A DNA stretch of 64,000 nucleotides from Chlamydoabsidia padenii (GCA_025330725.1 JAIWND010000015.1:682001-746000); one strand, 5' to 3'. Shown: positions 23,764 to 35,908, counted from the first letter of the stretch. Notes: generated from the letters alone by a model not told the origin. Numbers and translations are program-made.

Positions 23764-25437
23764 TTAAAAGTCTTCATAATCATCTATATAAAATATAAAA
23801 GGGAGTTAAAAAACATAGTGTTTACACTTTTGTACGTACCTTCAATTCCATTGACAGCATGTAAGACAAACAAGATGACATTAGATGTACATTGCATGGA
23901 GAAGCCTTGATACAAACCACGCCAACCCCAGCCTGTCAAGATACTACGAGGTTGAGATTTTGATAATTTCCCAGTCCCACGTCGTCGTCGACCCCCCTCT
24001 TCCTTGATGATATGATAAGCAGCATCGATGATACCAGTATAAGGCACAGGTCGTAGAGCCACCACGGTTTCAAAGCGTTTCTTGGGAGTTCGGGTTCTAA
24101 TTTGGCATTGCAGGCGTTTGCGGATGGTTTCCAAAGGTAACATGATCAGTAATTCCATAGTATTCAAACCCAATTCTGCCAATCCATACAGAAAAGGAGA
24201 GTCGTTTGCTGAGATCCGCAAGACACGATCAATGATCAGAGGAGTGGTATTTTGCAACAAGGGTGTGAGTGTATGATATAGGATGGTGGGCCAAAGATTG
24301 TGATTCAAATAAAGACCTTTTAATCCACCTTCTTCATCCAGAATTGTTCGTAGAGCGTGTACAGGTCCTTTGTATTTACGATGTAGAGGTGAAGCCGATT
24401 GAACTGCCAATCTGAAGAAGAAAGTATGATTGATTATTAGCAAGATAAGTCTATCCATTGTGTTCAAATTTCTTTACCTTGTTCGAATCAATTCCAATGG
24501 AGACAATAAGATACCTACCAGTAAATGACTTGTTACAAGAGTAGCCAAATTAGGACCAACATGATCCAAATGTACCAAAGGAATAGTATCATCGTATAGA
24601 CCAAACGCATCATTAAAGGACCCTTCCACAGTAGGTTGCAAAAACAAGTGACAGATTTCGTAAAGCCAATTGGTGTATTGTCCCTTAAATAATGATCGCC
24701 ATCCTTCATGAGGTTGTTTCATTAACCGCCCGATACCTTGCCATACACCCTTGTCGATCGGTTTGATTTGATAGGAAGGACGAGTGGCATCATCATAAAC
24801 ACTGGGTCGTACAACATATCCACTGGCATCCAAGGATACCTGCTTTTGTCGAAAAATAGGATCATCCACATCCAAAGAAGCACTAGTGGGTATATCTTCA
24901 GAGTATCGTCGTCGTCGTTCATGTTCACCGTAAAAGTTGTCTTCATCGTCTTCCGAGGAGAGGTCATCGTATTCCTATACAATATATATATATATATATT
25001 TATATATATTAAAGAAAAAGAAGTGTTGGTATATAAACCTGTTTTAAACAACTTTGTCATTTTCTTACCTTTTCATAGTCCTCTTGTTCGTCAGTTTCAC
25101 CAGCAGTTTCCAAGGGTGTCGCTACCACTTCGACATCTTCATGGGGTGTATATTGGACTTGCATTAATGTTTTGGAGACTTCAAAAGGATTACTGATAGC
25201 CGTCGTTAGGAATTTGAGTACTGAAAAGTTGATGAGTTCCCGAGCAGCCGCACGAGAATCAATGAGTTCGTCGTAATCGCCAGTGGGTGAATAGTAAGCA
25301 GGTCCATCGTTACCACCAACCGAGGTATAATTAAAGTTGTTGTTCATGCCCGGTGTATAGTAGGGTCGTAATCCATGAGTACCTTTTCCAGGTGTAGTTG
25401 GAAACGTTGCATAGGGATGACTCGGATCCGTCGTCAT
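23764..25437 (-). CDS. UGO1: Ugo1-like mitochondrial outer-membrane fusion factor (modified carrier family)
   Basis: 485 residues from exons 25437..25069, 24974..24478, 24411..23840 and 23783..23764; S. cerevisiae Ugo1 is of similar length. Ugo1 links the dynamin-like GTPases Fzo1 and Mgm1 in mitochondrial fusion. The N-terminal block ARELINFSVLKFLTTAISNP then FEVSKTLMQVQY is the hallmark first repeat; a second repeat includes LVGILLSPLELIRTRL and a third MLPLETIRKRLQ, degenerate P-x-[DE]-x-x-[KR] carrier signatures. The GWRSLFKGQYTNWLYE and GWGWRGLYQGF segments are the matching carrier loops. The last exon codes only DDYEDF and stop. A long acidic insertion separates repeats 1 and 2, as expected for this family. 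Confidence 0.88.
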
Positions 25438-26175
25438 TGTTTAAAGTAAAGTATATATTAAAGAAGAAGAAAAAAAAAAAAAAAAAAAAAAAGAGGGAAG
25501 AGAAGCTGACCACAAATAAAAGGGAAAGAAAAACAAAAAGAAAAAAAAAAAAAAAAACGACGTGATAAAACTCCGCTCACTGTATGTACGTATTGTATGA
25601 TGGTGTAAGTACTTGTCTGCATATGATACTGTATCAAAACGATCAACATTTATGTATATACTTGACTCTCTACACAAGTGATATGATTGTTCATTGAAAC
25701 AGTATATTACAACAGTAGGTACGAGTTGGGTTTGATTGTACTCATCTTGATCAACGGACAGTTAGTGAAGCAAGTCAAGGTTCAAACCCCGATCAAAGTG
25801 CCTTTGGTCTTTCCCGATTTCTTTCTTTCTTTCTTTTTTTTTTTCTTTTCTTTTCTTTTCTTCCTCTTCCTCTTCCCTAATTGGCGACCGGTTTAAAACA
25901 ATGTAAACAAAGTAAACAATTTTATACTATATACTTGTTGTGTTTTAGTAACTCTTGTGGGAATACCTTCCAGTGAAATTTGCACACCAGTTTGTTTGAT
26001 ATATTTTATGCACCGGTTGTTTGGACTTCAACTGACTTTGATTGGTGGGCGGTGATGACGATTGATGATGAAACGAATGGTCAAACATTGTTGCGGTTAA
26101 TTTTAATCCGATCAAGGTTTTAAAAAGGAGAAAGAGAGACGCTCCTCTTCTCATATTATATACAAATACACACAA
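25438..26175. other. Intergenic: bidirectional promoter region of UGO1 and methyltransferase gene
   Basis: A21 and A19 tracts close to the UGO1 start, an exact regulatory element at 25781-25791, a T/C-rich tract (25812-25870), and a TATA-like TATTATATACAAA just before the methyltransferase ATG. No gene seen. Confidence 0.55.
25781..25791 (-). promoter_or_regulatory. CGGSRTTTGAA element (CGGGGTTTGAA)
   Basis: Midway between divergent UGO1 (343 bp) and the TPMT-like gene (384 bp). The surrounding GGTTCAAACCCC also mimics a tRNA B box, but no cloverleaf can be drawn. Confidence 0.5.
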
Positions 26176-26921
26176 ATGACTGACAAGAAGGATCCAACAG
26201 GTAAAGACAATAAAACAAGGCAAACTTCAACTGGTTTAACTAGAGGTTTTTATATAGATTGGGAAGATAAATGGCAAACGGGTAATACGCAATGGGATCA
26301 CGGGGAACCTAGTCCAGCTCTCGTCTCCTTGGTGAATGAGGAAGAAACTAAACATCTCATTCCTTCCCACGGTATTGGTCTCGTGCCTGGTTGTGGTGCA
26401 GGCAAGTAACAAAATAGATAAAGAAGGGTGTGTATGTGTGTATGTGTGTGTGTACTAATTGGTTGGTTATATGTAGGATACGACGTGCAATTCTTGGCTA
26501 CACCCTCAAGACATATGATTGGATTGGATATGAGCAAGACTGCTGTTGATGTATGCTCACAAAAGCATCCTGATGCTGTCACTTTGAATTATGAATTCAT
26601 CGTTGGTGACTTTTTCAAGTCTACTCCTCCTGAACATGGATATGATTTGGCTTATGATTACACGTAAGTTATGAATGAAAAGTTTATTACTTGATCATAC
26701 TTATTAACATTTATTGATTCTTTAGCTTCCTCTGTGCTCTTCCTCCCTTTATGCGTCAAGATTGGGCTCTTCGATATGCTGAAATCATCAAACCGGGCGG
26801 TGTCTTAATATGTTTGATGTTCCCCTTGGAGGAAAAAGAAGGTGGTCCTCCTTATTCTCTCAGTGTGGAAATGTAAGTCCAAAAAAGAAAAAACGTGGGG
26901 CATCAATAGATTACTTACACA

Positions 26922-26972
<51 letters not shown>

Positions 26973-27082
26973 GTTACAAGGAACTGCTCACTTCCAATTT
27001 CGACTTGGTCCACTTGAAGGATGCCGTGGGTCATGAATCAAGATTGGGTCGTGAAAAAATCAGTGTTTGGAAACGTAAATAG
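26176..27082 (+). CDS. TPMT-like S-adenosylmethionine-dependent thiol methyltransferase
   Basis: 222 residues from exons 26176..26401, 26477..26663, 26726..26872 and 26974..27082. Small-molecule methyltransferase of the thiopurine S-methyltransferase/HOL family, which in fungi and plants methylates thiols or halide/thiocyanate ions. Seen: WEDKWQTGNTQWDHGEPSP, the SAM motif I VPGCGAGYDVQFLA, motif II GLDMSKTAVD, VGDFF, and the DLAYDYTFLCALPP segment typical of the family, then PGGVLICLMFPLEE. Intron 1 has a GC donor (AG|GCAAGT at 26402); the canonical GT two bases further gives the wrong frame. Intron 3 contains 45 consecutive T. A poly(A) signal AATAAA lies at 27136-27141. Substrate not predictable. 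Confidence 0.9.
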
Positions 27083-27633
27083 GGTAGCATAGATATCTAT
27101 AGTCATAGCCTGGTTGTTATTATCCATATAATTTAAATAAAATGCTCTTTTGTTTTTATTACAGTCAATAATGTGATCGAATACCACGTGGAGTGGTAGG
27201 ATTTTGTTTCATCTATTTTTGATTTAAACAACGACATCCTGCACCAGGGGTACCTTTTCGTCGAACTGTGCTGGTTATAATTTGACAATGCATCATGGGG
27301 TTTGATCATCTGATTTTTTCTTTTTCACAACAAACAAAAGAATATGGCTGGCATCCCTCCTTTGAGAGGGAAGGGTACGGAGCTTCGGCCAACGTTAAGT
27401 GAAAAAGAAAAGGAAACCACATACCTACACATAATACTAACTGATATTTCATTCACCGTTTATTCGACGAAACATTCAAGTTACCCCTGCACTATGTACA
27501 CATTGATATGATGCAAAATGAAGACTTGTTTTATTAAATTGATCAAATTCAAATATGATATATGCTATAAAAGTATAATAAAAGATGTTCTACAAGTAAT
27601 GATGATAATGCAAAGCTATATAATCTATTTTAT
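27083..27633. other. Intergenic between convergent genes
   Basis: 3' UTRs of the methyltransferase (AATAAA at 27136-27141) and of TRM5 on the other strand. The middle (27180-27440) has no coding signal. No gene seen. Confidence 0.55.
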
Positions 27634-27977
27634 CTAGTTGGCAGGCTTCTTGTTCAAGGCTTCGTTGGATGGTGATGACAAAGGATCATCGATTTGATCT
27701 TGTGTTCTTTTACCAGTGCTGATAACCAAAGACAAGACCAGTCGTCAGCAAACCAATCAAGTAATTACATTTTGTACATATGGGAGTTATTACCTTTTTG
27801 ACACAAACACCATTTCAGGAGTCAAAGAGAAAGAGATACAGTACATGTCTTTCTTTGGAGCAACATTCCGGACCCAGTGAAGATGACTTGAGGAGGCATC
27901 ATATGGTGATCCAATTACATCTTCAACCCTCTATTCATCACAAAAATCAGTTTCAATACATTCCCTCCCTCCTCCTT

Positions 27978-28020
<43 letters not shown>

Positions 28021-29630
28021 TTTGCAATATCTTGAGCAGGATCATCACTTCTAGTAAAGCAATGACAATGTACCACTGGAAGCTTGGGAGCAGGATCTAT
28101 AGAGTCATACAATGCTTTTTGATCTTGATATAATCCACGAAAGGCATCCAGAAATTCAATAGCTGTATCCGGTAGATTCATCACAAAGTGGTCAAAGGTC
28201 CTCCATCCAGACTTATCATTGGTTGTTGATAGATCTTTGACTGCTTGACGTATAAAGTCCCGTCCGTCCATGTTGTAAGACTTCAAGTTCGTGTCCGGGA
28301 TCTAATCAAAGAAGGTATCAAAATGTTATACAATTATCGAAATAAGAGCGGGGGGGGGCAGGGAGAGAAAGCACCTTTTTCATTTTACCTTGTTATGTGA
28401 TTTGTTTTCTTTTAACCAATGGAAGGATTCGGGATTGAGGTCGTTCGCATAGACAGTGACACCATTCTTAGCAGCAGGGACAGCAAATGGACCGACACCA
28501 GCAAAAACATCACCTAATCAGATAAATATACAATATATAAACTATCAGTTTTTATTCCTTTTATTCTTCATATAGTTTTATACTTACAAACAAGTTGACC
28601 CTTTCCAAATGATTTGACCAAACGATCGTGTTCAGTATGAAGTCTTGAGTTCCAATACACTTTGGAGAAGTCAAACTTGAACCGACACCCACTTTCTTTC
28701 TATTATAATAAAAGATTTAGTATTTCTTTTTCCTTCTTTAATCCCCCCCCCATTCTTACCACTTCTGCTAACATATTAGTATCACCAGCCAAGACTTCCA
28801 TCTTGAAGAATCGAAAGGTAGTGTCAATATTGTTCAGTTTGTTGACCACACTTGTGATGTTTTTATTTTTCTAACAAAATATTAATAGCATATGTAAATG
28901 AGTGTCAATTAAAGTAGAATCCTATTCATACTACTTACGTCTAGAATGACTTGACCAATCAGTTGTTTCCAAGGATAGAATACTTCTCGAAGATTCATGT
29001 GTGCTATTAAAAGAGAGGAGTTGGATAAATTTAAAGAACTTGATATTCTTGATTTGTTCTTACCGATATGTCCAACTTGAGTATAGGCAGTAGGGATTTC
29101 TTTGATATCATCGGGTATGACAGCATGCAGGATTTGTTCTATTCAAGTAATAAAGTCATCAATAGCTAGTTATCTTTTTCAAAGGGTATTTATTACCTGT
29201 TGTCCAAAAAGAGTAATCCAAGTCAATTGTATGAGTGATAACCGCAAAACCTTCTTTTTCAATGAGTGTTTTGCTGTCGGGTGATAATTCAGACGCATCT
29301 ATACAAGAAAGGAGAGGTGTTATATATACAATCAGCAAGGACCCACCACCTTACCTTTCAAGTCATATCGTAAAAGTAATAGTCGTGTTTCTTTGGATTC
29401 AGGATCAGGTACAATTGTTCGTAATCGTTTCCAGTCGAGTGCGTCACTATGAATGAAAGGAAAAATTAGTTAAAACAGTAAAGAGGAAGAGATAAGACTT
29501 ACGCTGCCATAGATTTTTGGACTTGTTTCACTTTTCTAGCTGGGACCCGAATAGCAAAGAGTTGAAGAGACTTTTTGAAAGCGTCTCTGTTCAATACAGT
29601 CATACCATGATGGGCAGGTGGGGAGAGCAT
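27634..29630 (-). CDS. TRM5: tRNA (guanine37-N1)-methyltransferase Trm5
   Basis: 437 residues from eleven exons: 29630..29503, 29446..29355, 29298..29197, 29138..29064, 29003..28939, 28870..28760, 28699..28588, 28513..28389, 28301..28020, 27930..27794 and 27718..27634. The enzyme makes m1G37 in tRNAs, preventing frameshifting. The start [19 protein letters not shown] matches the Trm5 D1 region. Also seen are the [21 protein letters not shown] block, [19 protein letters not shown], the SAM motif [43 protein letters not shown] (the catalytic NLP motif) and HCHCFTR. Yeast Trm5 is near 500 residues; this one lacks a long presequence, so a cytosolic form is most likely. Intron 9 opens with a GT followed by a 38-nt A tract. 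Confidence 0.93.
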
Positions 29631-30549
29631 CTTTTTGACTAGTTCCAACAAAAAAAAAAAAAAAAAAAAAGAGGGGAAAGAGAAGAGAAGAAAGGCGGGA
29701 ATTGAAAATGTTCCATCACCGCATTTGTAGAAAAAATTTCTTCTTGCTGCCACAAGTCACGGGCTTGGAGGATATATAAAAAAACGGTTCGCAACAAATT
29801 TGACATTCTTTTTTTTTCTCTCCTTCCTTCCTGGAACAAACAAGGCATTTTGGTGGACCATTGGTAAGCAAAGGAATCAAGTGATTATAGTAAACAAATG
29901 ATGCTTTGGGTGTATCAAAGGATGACTTTCAAACACACTGAAAATCCTTAATTGCTATCGTTTAGCCATGATAGTTATAGTTGCAGAAAACTTTATACTC
30001 TGATGATACCTCAAAACATTCCTTGTTGAAGAAAAGAAAAGGTTACAAAGTGACATGGCAATATCTAATACCTTTTTTTTTTTTTTTTTTTGTCTTTATG
30101 TTTAATAGTGATTACCTGTCATTCACGCTTGGTGCTCAAACTGCTAGTCTTGGTCGTATAGTAATAGAATAGATCATTAGTTTTATAGTAATAGAAGTGG
30201 ATTACTTGATCAAATAAACATACATGTCCTTTTGTCTGCAAAAAACAACAACCCTCCTTGCCTCGACAATAACGGATTACATGTCTCGACAGTCATCCTT
30301 TTTTTTTTTTTAAATCACTGTCAATTTGAACACGACACTAGTGGAAAGCGTCTCACATATATCACATCATACCATGTTACTACAGAACAATAGTATCCTT
30401 GTTGTATATGGTATGCTCTGAACAGCTTCACAGTAGCAGCCAACTTTACCCGTCAGTCGTTTTTGTCGGGATTTCAAATTTCATAGAAGTAAAAAAAAAA
30501 AGTTTGGCTTCGCTTCTTCTCCAAATTAATCTTTCACGCTCACACACAA
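29631..30549. other. Intergenic: divergent promoters of TRM5 and PPIL3
   Basis: A near-match element GCGGGAATTGAA (29695-29706) lies about 65 bp upstream of TRM5, and CGGGATTTCAAA (30467-30478) 71 bp upstream of PPIL3. T-tracts occur near 30072-30090 and 30299-30311. The middle 500 bp shows no coding signal. Confidence 0.5.
30467..30478 (+). promoter_or_regulatory. CGGGATTTCAAA, variant of the recurrent element
   Basis: 71 bp upstream of the PPIL3 ATG. It has the same CGGGATTT start as the main element but continues CAAA instead of GAA; two other copies of this variant occur at 20469-20480 and 46680-46691. Confidence 0.45.
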
Positions 30550-31331
30550 ATGGTAGGTTTACTATATGATGAATGTGTATGAACTCCTCAACTCTAACAT
30601 AACCTTGTTTTTTATGGTATACTTTATAGTCTGTCACCTTACACACTGATCTCGGTGATCTCAAAATTGAAGTATTCTGTGAAGCTGTACCCAACACTGC
30701 TGAAGTAAGTAAAATCGTTTTAATTGTAAAAGGGTTTATACTGACTGCTGAACATCTTTTTTTTTTTCTTTCTAGAACTTCCTTGCTCTTTGTGCAAGTG
30801 GGTATTACAACAACAATCTTCTGCATCGAAATATTAAAGGATTCATGTTACAAACGGGCGATCCTACAGGCACAGGCAAAGGTGGAAATTCGATCTGGGG
30901 ACGCAAGTTTAACGATGAAATTCGATCAACACTCAAGGTAAGCAAAAAATCTTTTACTAGATGGAGGGAATGGGGCACTGATATCCACCTTCTTGATGTA
31001 ATAGCATAATGCACGGGGAATTGTCTCCATGGCAAATTCTGGAGCGAATACCAATGGATCCCAATTCTTTATTACTTATGGCAAACAACCTCACTTGGAT
31101 ACAAAATACACAGTCTTTGGAAAGTAAGTACAAGGAGGGTAGGGGTGGGGGAAGTAACTTATTACTGGTATGCTCATGCATTTGTTCAATTGTAGGGTGA
31201 TTGATGGTGCTGATACTACCTTGGATGCTCTCGAAAAGGTGCCTGTGGATGAAAAACATCGACCAATTCAAGAACTACGAATTCGAAACGTCACTATTCA
31301 TGCAAACCCCATCGCTGATAAGGCTACTTAG
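30550..31331 (+). CDS. PPIL3: Peptidyl-prolyl cis-trans isomerase, PPIL3-type cyclophilin
   Basis: Spliceosome-associated cyclophilin. Exons 30550..30552, 30630..30704, 30776..30937, 31005..31123 and 31196..31331 give 164 residues (human PPIL3 is 161). The first exon carries only the ATG. Family-specific stretches are [71 protein letters not shown] and [20 protein letters not shown], covering active-site Arg, Phe, Gln and His positions of cyclophilins (the usual Trp is replaced by His, as is typical of PPIL3). The C-terminus [13 protein letters not shown] matches the class. A poly(A) signal lies at 31475-31480. Confidence 0.95.
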
Positions 31332-32113
31332 ATTAGTTTCCCCCCATACATACATAATAGTGATTAGACACACTCTTCCCCTCTCCTTTTTTATATCAAA
31401 CATTGTCTTTTGTTGTAATATGTTAAACACAAGGCCATGTTTTTGATGTCTTGTTGTACATACACATGAATACAAATAAAAATTATCAATATCATTGTTA
31501 TATCTGGTGTTCTGTTTGTTGTTTGTTTAATAGCTGCTTTATTATAAATAGGTTTAAATGGGAGAAGGTTCGATAATGGAAGTAATAGTAGTATAGTAAA
31601 CATCTATAGTTAGAGGGGCGAAGAAGGTCATTCAATATAGAGGATCTACAGTAATAAAATCTATATCAAACCACATTCACATATTGTTGTTGTTGTTGCA
31701 AGAAGGGATCAAAGTTCGCTTGTGTTTTCACTTGGACAGACAAAAAAAGTGCAGGTATTCTAGATAACCATGTAGCAGTCAACAAACAAGAGCGACGGTC
31801 GTCTAATTCATGTATACAATAACGTGGTAGATACGTTTGATCATTTCATACAATATATAGATAGCATTAAGGATCAACCAGATGTTAAAGAAGTCGGAAG
31901 GAAGTGTTGATGGATGAAGATGGCATCAAATCAGCCGACAAAAATAACCACCACACAAAGTTGCCGAGTTTCAATACGTCATTTACAAACTACAAAGAGA
32001 ATGGAGTCCAAAAACACCAGTACCATGAAGTTACAATGTCCAGTTACCTGATAAGCTAGATGATAGTGGTTAGTAAATTGATAAAGGAAAAAGACTGGAA
32101 GACAAACACGCAC

Positions 32114-32171
<58 letters not shown>

Positions 32172-32418
32172 CGGATTCGGCATTGTAGATCCCGACATTT
32201 CCGTCCAAAAAATGCCCCTTGACACCATAACCATCCCCACACACAACAGGTCAAGTGGCCACAAGACATCTGTTCCATAAATAAAAGAGTGCAAATAGGA
32301 TGAGGCATTTTTTTTAATTTTTATTTCATATGATTTCAAAAAAGAATGGGAAGGGATTAAAAGTTAATAAACATCTATATAGTAATTCTACACTAATATC
32401 AAGTAATCAGTCATCCAT
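31332..32418. other. Intergenic between convergent PPIL3 and SYO1
   Basis: 3' UTR of PPIL3 with AATAAA at 31475-31480, then about 900 bp with no supportable gene. It includes a 56-nt T tract at 32116-32171 and the 3' flank of SYO1. Apparent lysine-rich reading frames on the minus strand are artefacts of that homopolymer. Confidence 0.6.
32116..32171. repeat. 56-nt poly(T)/poly(A) tract
   Basis: Longest homopolymer of the window, outside any gene. On the minus strand it reads as a 56-nt A tail, but no retroelement or retrogene body and no target-site duplication were seen around it. Confidence 0.95.
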
Positions 32419-35001
32419 TTATCGTCGTTCAGTGGTCTTGTATTTGATAAAGGCAACCAAGTTTGTTAATGCTTCATCTGCCCGGGATCGTAAATCAAAG
32501 TTTTTTCGTCGATCTATTGATTTTACCTAAAAACACAACAGTGGAAAGAGAAAAAGGGGTAAGTATCATAGACATGTATTCCTTCTTTTTTTTTCTTTCA
32601 ACTTACCATTAATCGAGTCATGGGCACTGTTTGTTTCAATAAATCCAAGTAGCCACCTTGTACAAAGATAGGCAGATCATAATCAAAGGCGCAATCACTG
32701 TAGACATCATACATAAAGTTTAATGCTTCTATCCTTACTTCAGGATTAGTAGACTGATCGCCCAAGATGCCCAAGATGAATTGACTGATAACCTATCAAA
32801 AAGAAAAGAAAATAAAAAAGTTAGTATACATTGATCCTCTTGTCTCTTTCTATTTTTCATTTACCTTATTAGTTTCAATATCCCCTTGTTTGGCAGCAAT
32901 AGGTCCTAAGCATCCCACCACCTTAACACGCATGGAAGAGTCTTGATTTGCACTTTGGTAGGCACCACAAAGAGTAGCCACATCTGATGATCCCAATGGA
33001 ATTTCTTGCTTGAGACCACGACCCAAAGACCAAAGACAACCCACCATCACTTCCAAGATGACATCACGTTGTTCAGAAGGAGGAGAGGCACCAATTTTAT
33101 GAGCAGTTTCGAATAACCATTGCCAAGCTTGTTTAGCGTCTGAAAGATGTTCCTGGAACCAAAAGTTGGATGGCAGATCATTCATTGCCAATAAAAAGTT
33201 GTTGATGCATTCCAAAGCCCGTTGATGTGTCAGTCCCAAACCGAGGGTAACCGTAGGGCACAATGTGGGATCAGTAGGGAATGATAAGGTTGGTGTAGGA
33301 GTTGCAAGTCGAATCAGTTGAGGGAATACTTGATAAGTAAAAGCATGCATGATAGGGTTGGTACGCAAGAGTTCCAAGTTAGTGGTGTCACCGTTGCCTT
33401 CTTTCAAAGCTTCCACGTCTTCTAAATAGTTGTCAATGTTGTCTTCGTTGATATTGTCCGCCAAGTCCTCATCACCTTCCATATTTTCATCATCTTCTGC
33501 TTCAGCCCATCCATCTTGATCACCATCTTGATCCTGTAAACAAATGTCAGCCAATAGTTCCATAGAGAGTTGTAATGTTGATAATCGGTCTTCCACACTT
33601 TGGATATAGATTTCTTCATCTGATAATGGTTGTTTAGGTCTTGGTGTAATGTCGTTGGTTTCATCCTGACTTGCTACACGCCCACTTTGGGTAGCTGTTA
33701 CTGTTTTTTCGGCAGCAGCTTGGATATCATAATCGAGAGATGCCACCAAGATAGGGAGTACCGTCTTGTTCAATTCAGTCAAAGCATCACGTTCATCATC
33801 CCAAGAACCAGAGAGTTGCACTACTTCCTTGACGTTCATCAAGATTGCTGCATAAAATTAAAGTAAAGATGAGTGAGTACTATTATCTTACTAAAAGTGG
33901 GGATTTGATTACTTACCACAGGCCAATACACGGACAAGGACCTTATCAGGAGTGTTAAATTTGTTGAGGATTTCAAAGAGCATGTTGGCGTATTCAGGGT
34001 GATTCTGGAATTCAATGTAGATATCTTTGTTGTCTTCAGTGAGGGTCGTCAAACATTGTCCTATAAAATAAAAGTATGTGAGTGAGTAAATGCATAATAA
34101 GATCAACAAAACCCAATGCTCGTATTTACCAGCAGCGACAACCACACGGGTAGGACATTGATCAGCAGCAGACAAGAAAGAAATAAAAAAGTTGATCATG
34201 TTCAAACGGTTGATAGCCTTGAGATATTTATCGGATGCTTCACTATTAAACAAAATAACAGTATATCATCCATCATTAGTCTTTTTCCTTTCCCTACTTT
34301 CCGTCCCTTTCCCATTATTACCTGATGGCCCAAATGATGTAGATGAAGTTTTCGGCAAAGTCCCAAATAGATTGACGACGTTCCTTATCAGTAACATCCT
34401 CCAAAGGCGCATTCTTCAAAACATTGTCCAAAGTATGAGAGATCCTTGGGAGTAAACTGGCCAAAGGTGTCAATATGTCGCGATTGTAATATTCTTTCAC
34501 CACTGTTGATTCCACTGATGCCAGGTTTCTATTAAAAAAGTGAAAAGTAAACAATATTAGTATGATTCACTCGATACTGTTCATTATTTTTCCGTTTACC
34601 TGAGAGTTCCAAGGACTTCTTCAATGACTTCTTGATTATCGTCTGTTAACCGTTCAATCAATGAAACAACGATTCGTTTGGACAAAAGCAATTGACGAGT
34701 GGATTCATTAGACATGATCAAGTTGGAGATACAAGACGCAGCCCAGGCTCGATCGGCAGGAGTAGGTGAATTCAGCTATATAAGAGTTAAAAAAAAAAAA
34801 AAAAAAAAAGATGTCAACAATCAGCATACATATTAAATAACGATCCCTTGTGTTAATTCTACTTACCTTGGAGATAACGGGCAAAACTTGCTCTTCTTTT
34901 ACAACCAAATCACTAGTACCTTGTTGAATACCAGCAGATACCCGACTGAGAGGATTGCCTCTTTGCTTGTTCCCACGACGTCTGGTGTGTTGTTTTCCCA
35001 T
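32419..35001 (-). CDS. SYO1: Syo1/HEATR3-like adaptor for co-import of ribosomal proteins uL18 and uL5
   Basis: 683 residues from exons 35001..34867, 34775..34600, 34528..34322, 34242..34130, 34060..33917, 33847..32865, 32792..32607 and 32526..32419. Syo1 carries Rpl5 and Rpl11 with the importin Kap104 into the nucleus for 5S RNP assembly. The basic N-terminus MGKQHTRRRGNKQRGNPLSR is the Kap104-type nuclear localisation signal region. It is followed by ARM/HEAT repeats (DRAWAASCISNLIMSNESTR, VLGTLRNLASVES, LVRVLACAILMNVKEVV), an acidic loop (EDDENMEGDEDLADNINED), and C-terminal HEAT repeats ending near RSRADEALTNLVAFIKYK. Length fits fungal Syo1 (620-680). A near-match promoter element GCGGGATGTGAA lies at 35116-35127. 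Confidence 0.9.
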
Positions 35002-35908
35002 TTTTTGTTGATTCAACGAGAATTGTTTAAAGAAAAAGAATGGGATTAGAAAAAAAAAAAAAATCTTGATTAGGAGGGTCAGAAAAAAAAAAATGCATTG
35101 TGCTCGTGGCTTGGGGCGGGATGTGAAATAATATATAGGCCGTTGGACCCTGAATTTAATTGTACAGGGACAAACACCCAAATTATGACCATCCTGTATA
35201 CCTGAACGTTATTACGAACAGCTATACCCACAATGGCAAGTATGATAGATATACTTTTATTCATGAGTGTGTTATTGCACCTTATGAAAAGAAGACTCGT
35301 GTCAATGTTTCCAGTTCCTGGTCTTCACCGTACCTACAAATGGAACAAGTGATTCGACGAACTGTGATACATACCATGTGATGATCTGATTATTTCAAAT
35401 ATGGGCTATTCGAGGCATACGGGGACTGAAAAGCATAAAGTCCAATTTTGTGTTTAGATGGATTCCATGATACTACATCATCTATCTTTTGAACACTCTC
35501 CCTTTTTAAAAGACAAGTGAGTTGGTCTTCTAGAACATCAATCAAATCGTGATTATATGTATGAAAGTAATCCTTTGGCATATAAACCAGAGCAAGAAGG
35601 ATCACAAACTTGGAGATTCCGCGGCTTTCTTCAACTTTATCATTCCGCGGCTTCTAATTCATTATCTAGCAACATTGTCTTCTATAAATAATGGTCTTGT
35701 TATTCCATATATATTTTATGCCGAGCATCGGGGAAAATAAAGGGGCGTTCGTGGACGAATTGGTTCCTCGGAAGAGGTTGATCATTTTCAAATCCCGTCT
35801 TCCGCGGATAAGCAGCTAAGGGTTTTACAAAAGGAGCGGGGCAATTTCATTTTTCATTTTTTTTTTTTTTTTATTTACTCTTCTTTCCCTTATTTTTTCA
35901 AACATTTA
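35002..35908. other. Intergenic: divergent promoters of SYO1 and GFA1
   Basis: Two A13/A11 tracts at the SYO1 leader, near-match element at 35116-35127, exact element at 35787-35797, and a T18 tract plus CT-rich leader before GFA1. An open frame at 35160-35381 (plus) has no recognisable features and is not called. Confidence 0.55.
35787..35797 (-). promoter_or_regulatory. CGGSRTTTGAA element (CGGGATTTGAA) upstream of GFA1
   Basis: 111 bp before the GFA1 ATG, opposite orientation. It is adjacent to a short inverted CCGCGG-containing patch (35801-35806). Confidence 0.55.

Noticed and set aside
25740..25800. tRNA-like B box GGTTCAAACCCC
   Set aside because: No acceptor, D or anticodon stem can be paired around it; the same TTCAAAYCCCG sequence recurs at many sites, so it belongs to the regulatory element.
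31979..32339. Three minus-strand frames with long poly-Lys runs
   Set aside because: Created by the 56-nt homopolymer; no ordered protein sequence on either side.
35160..35381. Open frame of 73 codons upstream of GFA1
   Set aside because: No family resemblance, no good start context or splice partners; lies in a divergent promoter region.
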